Part shown: positions 20,443 through 23,140 of the stretch, piece by piece | Layout: every line of letters starts with the position of its first letter | How positions within the stretch are numbered: the stretch's first letter is position 1 | Assembly (NCBI GenBank): GCA_023229765.1 | Contig: JALNYO010000048.1 | Coordinates: 1 to 23,140 of the forward strand | Reading direction: 5' to 3' | Source: Syntrophales bacterium | GTDB taxonomy: Bacteria > Desulfobacterota > Syntrophia > Syntrophales > UBA5619 | DNA length: 23,140 bases | Notes under the pieces: generated by a model | What the model was told of the DNA's origin: nothing | The model's input: only the letters and a program-made list of their open reading frames with translations | Database searches by the model: none | Translations under genes and position numbers: made by a program

Positions 20443-21258
20443 CTATCCGATAACGGTCATCACGAGACGCACGCCCACCGCCCCGAGGGCAAGCGCCAAG
20501 GCGCGGATGATCCAGTTGCCGTGGATTCTGGTTGAAATAAGCGCGCCGGCTTGAGCGCCGAGCAGGACGCCCGCGGATAACAGCAGCGTGCGATGCACTC
20601 CCTGGTGGAAAGAGCCGGTCGCGATATGGGTTATGGTGCCAGCCAGAGCCATGTTGGCGAGAACAAAATGCGATGTTGCGGTGGCAATGTGGACGGGAAA
20701 GTTCAGAAGACGCACCAGCACCGGCACATGGATGATCCCCCCACCGATGCCGAGCAGGCTTGAGAAATACCCTACCGCAACGCTTAAGGAAACCCCCAGC
20801 CTCTGATTGTAGAAAAAATGGTGTTCCGTCCCATCCCTCTCGATTACCGTGCATTTTCGATGATTCGGCAAACAGGGTGTCTCTGTCCTGCCCGCGGGTC
20901 TGACGATCAGAAAAACCGCAAGCAGTAGCAGTAAAACACCGAAAATACTGTCAAAAAGACGCCTCGGAATATAGGCGGTGGTAATCGCGCCGAGGATCGC
21001 CCCCGGTATCGTCGCCGCGGAGAAGATGATCCCGGATCGATACTCTATGCGCCCCATCCTCGAGTAAGCATAAGACCCGGAAAGTGCATTGAAAAAGACA
21101 ACGGCAAGCGACATACTGGTTATGGTCTCCGGCGTATAGGACGGATATAGCAAAAGCAGAATCGGAACCAGTATAAAACCACCTCCGGCGCCAATCAGGG
21201 TGCCTAAGGCGCCGATAACAAATCCCAGCGGTATCAACCAGATATTTTCCATCAACAT
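20443..21258 (-). CDS. TauE/SafE-family membrane permease
   Basis: A 271-residue polytopic protein with two related halves, each opening with a glycine-rich signature: GFVIGALGTLIGAGGGFILVPIL near the N-terminus and GYFSSLLGIGGGIIHVPVL at about 160-178. This is the TauE/SafE (DUF81) fold, which exports or imports small organic sulfur compounds or sulfite/sulfoacetate-like anions; the substrate here is unknown. A soluble loop near 125-145 (TPCLPNHRKCTVIERDG) separates the halves. The ATG at 21258 is used; a second ATG two codons later is equally possible. It lies downstream of waaA on the same strand, separated by a REP hairpin. No sulfonate genes are visible, so context does not help. Confidence 0.85.
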   Translation of the reverse strand: MLMENIWLIPLGFVIGALGTLIGAGGGFILVPILLLLYPSYTPETITSMSLAVVFFNALSGSYAYSRMGRIEYRSGIIFSAATIPGAILGAITTAYIPRRLFDSIFGVLLLLLAVFLIVRPAGRTETPCLPNHRKCTVIERDGTEHHFFYNQRLGVSLSVAVGYFSSLLGIGGGIIHVPVLVRLLNFPVHIATATSHFVLANMALAGTITHIATGSFHQGVHRTLLLSAGVLLGAQAGALISTRIHGNWIIRALALALGAVGVRLVMTVIG

Positions 21259-21275
21259 GTTCCGTTCTCATTATT

Positions 21276-21304
21276 CAAGTAACGGTGCCTGGCACCGAAA
21301 CTTG
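21276..21304. repeat. REP-like hairpin CGGTGCCTGGCACCG
   Basis: CAAGT-AA-CGGTGC-CTG-GCACCG-AA-ACTTG: a 6-bp core stem extended, across a symmetric AA/AA internal loop, by 5 more pairs. It sits 6 nt past the waaA stop and 18 nt before the permease start. The core matches 20197-20219 apart from one compensated base pair. It may partly uncouple the two genes. The T-tract expected of an intrinsic terminator is missing. Confidence 0.7.
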
Positions 21305-21310
21305 AATTTT

Positions 21311-22600
21311 TCAAAGCGCCTGCTTGACAAGCTCGGCATAGCGGGCTGAGGCGCCGCGGGCCGTCGCAATCGCCCGCCTTCCCGCTTCCCCTTTTTCGTG
21401 GAGAAGTACTGGATTATCAAGCAGCCCGCAGATGCCGGCGTAGAGTTCCTCCGCGGTGTGGATGGTTATTCCGGCCCCCGCGGCGCGCAGCAGCGTTTCC
21501 TCGTCGCGAAAATCGTCCATATAGGGGCCATGAAAGACGACCTTCCCCCAGGCGGCGGCCTCAAGGATGTTCTGCCCACCCTTTTTGACAAGGCTTCCCC
21601 CACAGAAAACAACCGTCGCAAGGCTGTATATTTGGAAGAGCTCGCCGATCACATCGACCACCAAAACCCGTTCGCCGTCCCATCTCTGCCCGGCATTGAG
21701 CTGCGACATCCTGATAAAATCAGGGAACCCGGCCCGGCGGAGCAGATCGGCCACCGCCTGCGCCCGTTCGACATGGCGTGGAACAATGCTCAGCTTAAGC
21801 TCGGGACGGCCCTCTAACAACCGGCGATAAACATCAATAATTACCGATTCTTCCCCCTCATGGGTGCTTCCCGCGACAAGGATTGCCGCGCCCGGCGCCA
21901 CCCCGAGACGCCCGGCTGTCTCTTTTTGCAATTCCGGAGAGGCGGCCGCGGCGAAACCGTCGTATTTGGCGTTTCCGATAATTTTTATCCGGGCGCGATC
22001 CATCCCGAGGAGTTCTATTCTTTCGCCGTCGGCCTGGGAAATCATCCCGGTCTCGTCAAGCTCGCCGAAGACCCCCTTCCAGAAAAAACGCGTTCGCCGG
22101 TAACGGGAAAAGGAACGGGGAGAGAGCCTGCCGTTGACCATGACCACGCGAGTCCCCCGCTTGCGGCACAGACGGATGAAATTGGGCCATACCTCCGTTT
22201 CCACAGGGACAAAAACATCGGGGCGCACCTGATTGAGAGCCTTTTTCACCACGCAGGGGATATCAAGAGGATAGTAGATTAACAAGGCGCCCGTAGCCAG
22301 CTTGTCGGCCATCTGCCAGCCCGTTTCCGTGCTTACGGAAAGAATAATGCCGGCTTCGGGAAGAAGGGAATAAAGTTCCCGAATAATCGGGGCTGCCGCC
22401 GTCACCTCGCCGACGGACACCGCATGCACCCAGATCCTCGGCCTCCCCGTAAGAGATTTTAAGTCATTGGCGTGGCTCAAGCCCAACTTTGGCCCCAGTG
22501 AGCGGCGATACTTCCCCGTCAGCAGCATCTTCAGGCCATAATAGGGAAGGGCGAAAATGGCGGCAAAAAAGAGCAGCACGTTGTAGGCTAACGACCACAT
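21311..22600 (-). CDS. waaA: 3-deoxy-D-manno-octulosonic acid (Kdo) transferase
   Basis: A 429-residue GT30 enzyme that adds Kdo from CMP-Kdo to lipid A precursors at the inner membrane face. An N-terminal anchor (LAYNVLLFFAAIFALPYYGL, residues 4-23) is followed by IWVHAVSVGEVTAAAPII, whose Glu65 corresponds to the catalytic base of known WaaA. The marks PVETEVWPN, GSTHEGEE and the donor-site GGSLVKKGGQNILEAAAWG are all present. The length is normal. Its presence shows an LPS-bearing outer membrane. No good Shine-Dalgarno precedes the ATG at 22600 (GGGTGA at about 9 nt is the best), but the N-terminus fits the family. It is transcribed leftward, divergent from the partial TPP-enzyme gene. Confidence 0.94.
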   Translation of the reverse strand: MWSLAYNVLLFFAAIFALPYYGLKMLLTGKYRRSLGPKLGLSHANDLKSLTGRPRIWVHAVSVGEVTAAAPIIRELYSLLPEAGIILSVSTETGWQMADKLATGALLIYYPLDIPCVVKKALNQVRPDVFVPVETEVWPNFIRLCRKRGTRVVMVNGRLSPRSFSRYRRTRFFWKGVFGELDETGMISQADGERIELLGMDRARIKIIGNAKYDGFAAAASPELQKETAGRLGVAPGAAILVAGSTHEGEESVIIDVYRRLLEGRPELKLSIVPRHVERAQAVADLLRRAGFPDFIRMSQLNAGQRWDGERVLVVDVIGELFQIYSLATVVFCGGSLVKKGGQNILEAAAWGKVVFHGPYMDDFRDEETLLRAAGAGITIHTAEELYAGICGLLDNPVLLHEKGEAGRRAIATARGASARYAELVKQAL

Positions 22601-22747
22601 TTAAAACAATCACCCAGCGAACGATTAGAAAAATGGTAAAGTAAAACGTTCCCCTTCCAAAAATCAATTACCGGCCTGCCGCATATCACGGCTATCGGCG
22701 AAGCGCAAGGAAGCCGACACCCCCTTGGGCGGAAATGAGGAGTAGAG

Positions 22748-23140
22748 ATGGCAAAGCAACTTTCAGAATTGATGAACAAACTGAATATCAAGCCATAATC
22801 ATTGATTTTGCTTTCTCGGAAATTATGATATGCTTAACAACATACTAGACTAAAATTATTGCGTTTTTTGCGAGCGCTGTTATATGGGGCACACACGTGC
22901 CAATCATCGGCAGGAACGATTAACTTTTAGCAATCTGGCAATAATATCATGCTTAAAGTCCTCACTGAACTTGATATTTCCAAAGAGCGGCTTGTCTTTT
23001 ATTCCGGAATCGGTCATGCCGCGAAAGCGCCGCAGTATTATGATATAAGTTACTTCAACGGCCTGCATGGCCGGGCGCTCCCGGCAGCGTCAGGCATAAA
23101 GGCGGTTAATCCCGACCTCAAGCTTATTGTTGAAAGCGGC
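22748..23140 (+). pseudogene. 2-oxoacid:ferredoxin oxidoreductase beta subunit (KorB type), apparently interrupted, cut by window end
   Basis: A well-formed start (GAGGAG, 5 nt, ATG at 22748) gives MAKQLSELMNKLNIKP and then a stop at 22796-22798. In the same frame from about 22937 the sequence resumes as GNNIMLKVLTELDISKERLV, then YSGIGHAAKAPQYYDISYF and NGLHGRALPAASGIKAVNPD, clearly the TPP-enzyme beta subunit, and runs to the window end. What is missing is the segment that should join them, including the CPGCG cluster motif; the bases just before GNN read F-stop-Q-S. So either about 140 bp were inserted or rearranged, or the gene is decayed, or translation restarts at ATG 22949, which has no ribosome site. 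The rest of the gene and any partner subunits lie beyond the window. Confidence 0.6.
22796..22936 (+). other. AT-rich interrupting segment within the KorB-like gene
   Basis: About 140 bp between the two parts of the frame. It is visibly AT-richer than its flanks, with in-frame TAA, TGA, TAA and TAG codons. The flanking parts are in the same frame (ATG 22748 and ATG 22949 differ by 201 nt). I see no convincing terminal inverted repeats or target duplication, and the segment is not similar to the other repeats in this window. It is too short for a group I or II intron. Confidence 0.45.

Noticed and set aside
22796..22936. Self-splicing intron or intein as the cause of the KorB-like interruption
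   Set aside because: The segment is only about 140 bp, contains stops in frame (so no intein), and is too short for group I or II intron cores.
1..23140. CRISPR array, rRNA, full tRNA genes, insertion sequences or phage genes
   Set aside because: No regularly spaced direct repeats with unique spacers, no conserved rRNA strings, no complete cloverleaf and no transposase or integrase motifs were seen on either strand.

Overview
The window reads as chromosomal DNA of an anaerobic Gram-negative bacterium, most likely a Desulfobacterota (deltaproteobacterial) lineage close to Syntrophales. This is inference from gene content: a ferredoxin-linked 2-oxoacid oxidoreductase, an acetyl-CoA synthetase, an electron transfer flavoprotein, a PsrABC/Qrc-like membrane oxidoreductase, a Kdo transferase (so LPS is made) and an outer-membrane porin. 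No rRNA, complete tRNA, CRISPR array, transposase or phage gene was found.

Layout. Positions 1-8700 are a minus-strand energy-metabolism block. In transcription order it is acs, a 153-bp MITE-like repeat, etfB, etfA, a Tat-exported molybdopterin-family catalytic subunit, a four-cluster ferredoxin subunit and an NrfD/PsrC membrane subunit. The last five genes plausibly form an electron path between Etf and the quinone pool. An 847-bp gap (8699-9545) separates acs from a divergent porin gene that has a long, hairpin-rich leader and a strong terminator. A lower-GC island (about 11.05-12.36 kb) carries a Phd-type antitoxin, a PIN toxin, a second Phd-like antitoxin and a small FmdB zinc ribbon. 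Next come hflX and a three-gene envelope glycosylation cluster (small membrane-anchored protein, polytopic glycosyltransferase, GT2 enzyme).

Positions 17192-20190 hold a compact porGDAB operon for a four-subunit pyruvate or 2-ketoacid:ferredoxin oxidoreductase. On the minus strand follow a TauE/SafE permease and waaA. At the right edge a second TPP-dependent oxidoreductase beta subunit begins. Its first 16 codons look normal, but about 140 bp of AT-rich DNA with stops separates them from the rest of the domain, so it looks interrupted.

The most distinctive feature is the density of small non-coding repeats from at least four families: (i) MITE-like elements with a 16-bp terminal inverted repeat, (ii) GGGACAGAGCCCC hairpins, (iii) CGGYGCCTGGCRCCG hairpins, (iv) CCCTCCCC/GGGGAGGG palindromes. 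Family (ii) has become part of two unrelated proteins: HflX and the PorG-type subunit both carry IIRDRAP near the C-terminus because their reading frames run into the same hairpin.

Together the genes suggest an organism interconverting acetate, acetyl-CoA and 2-oxoacids with ferredoxin and Etf as electron carriers, and a periplasm-facing, quinone-linked oxidoreductase as a possible outlet.
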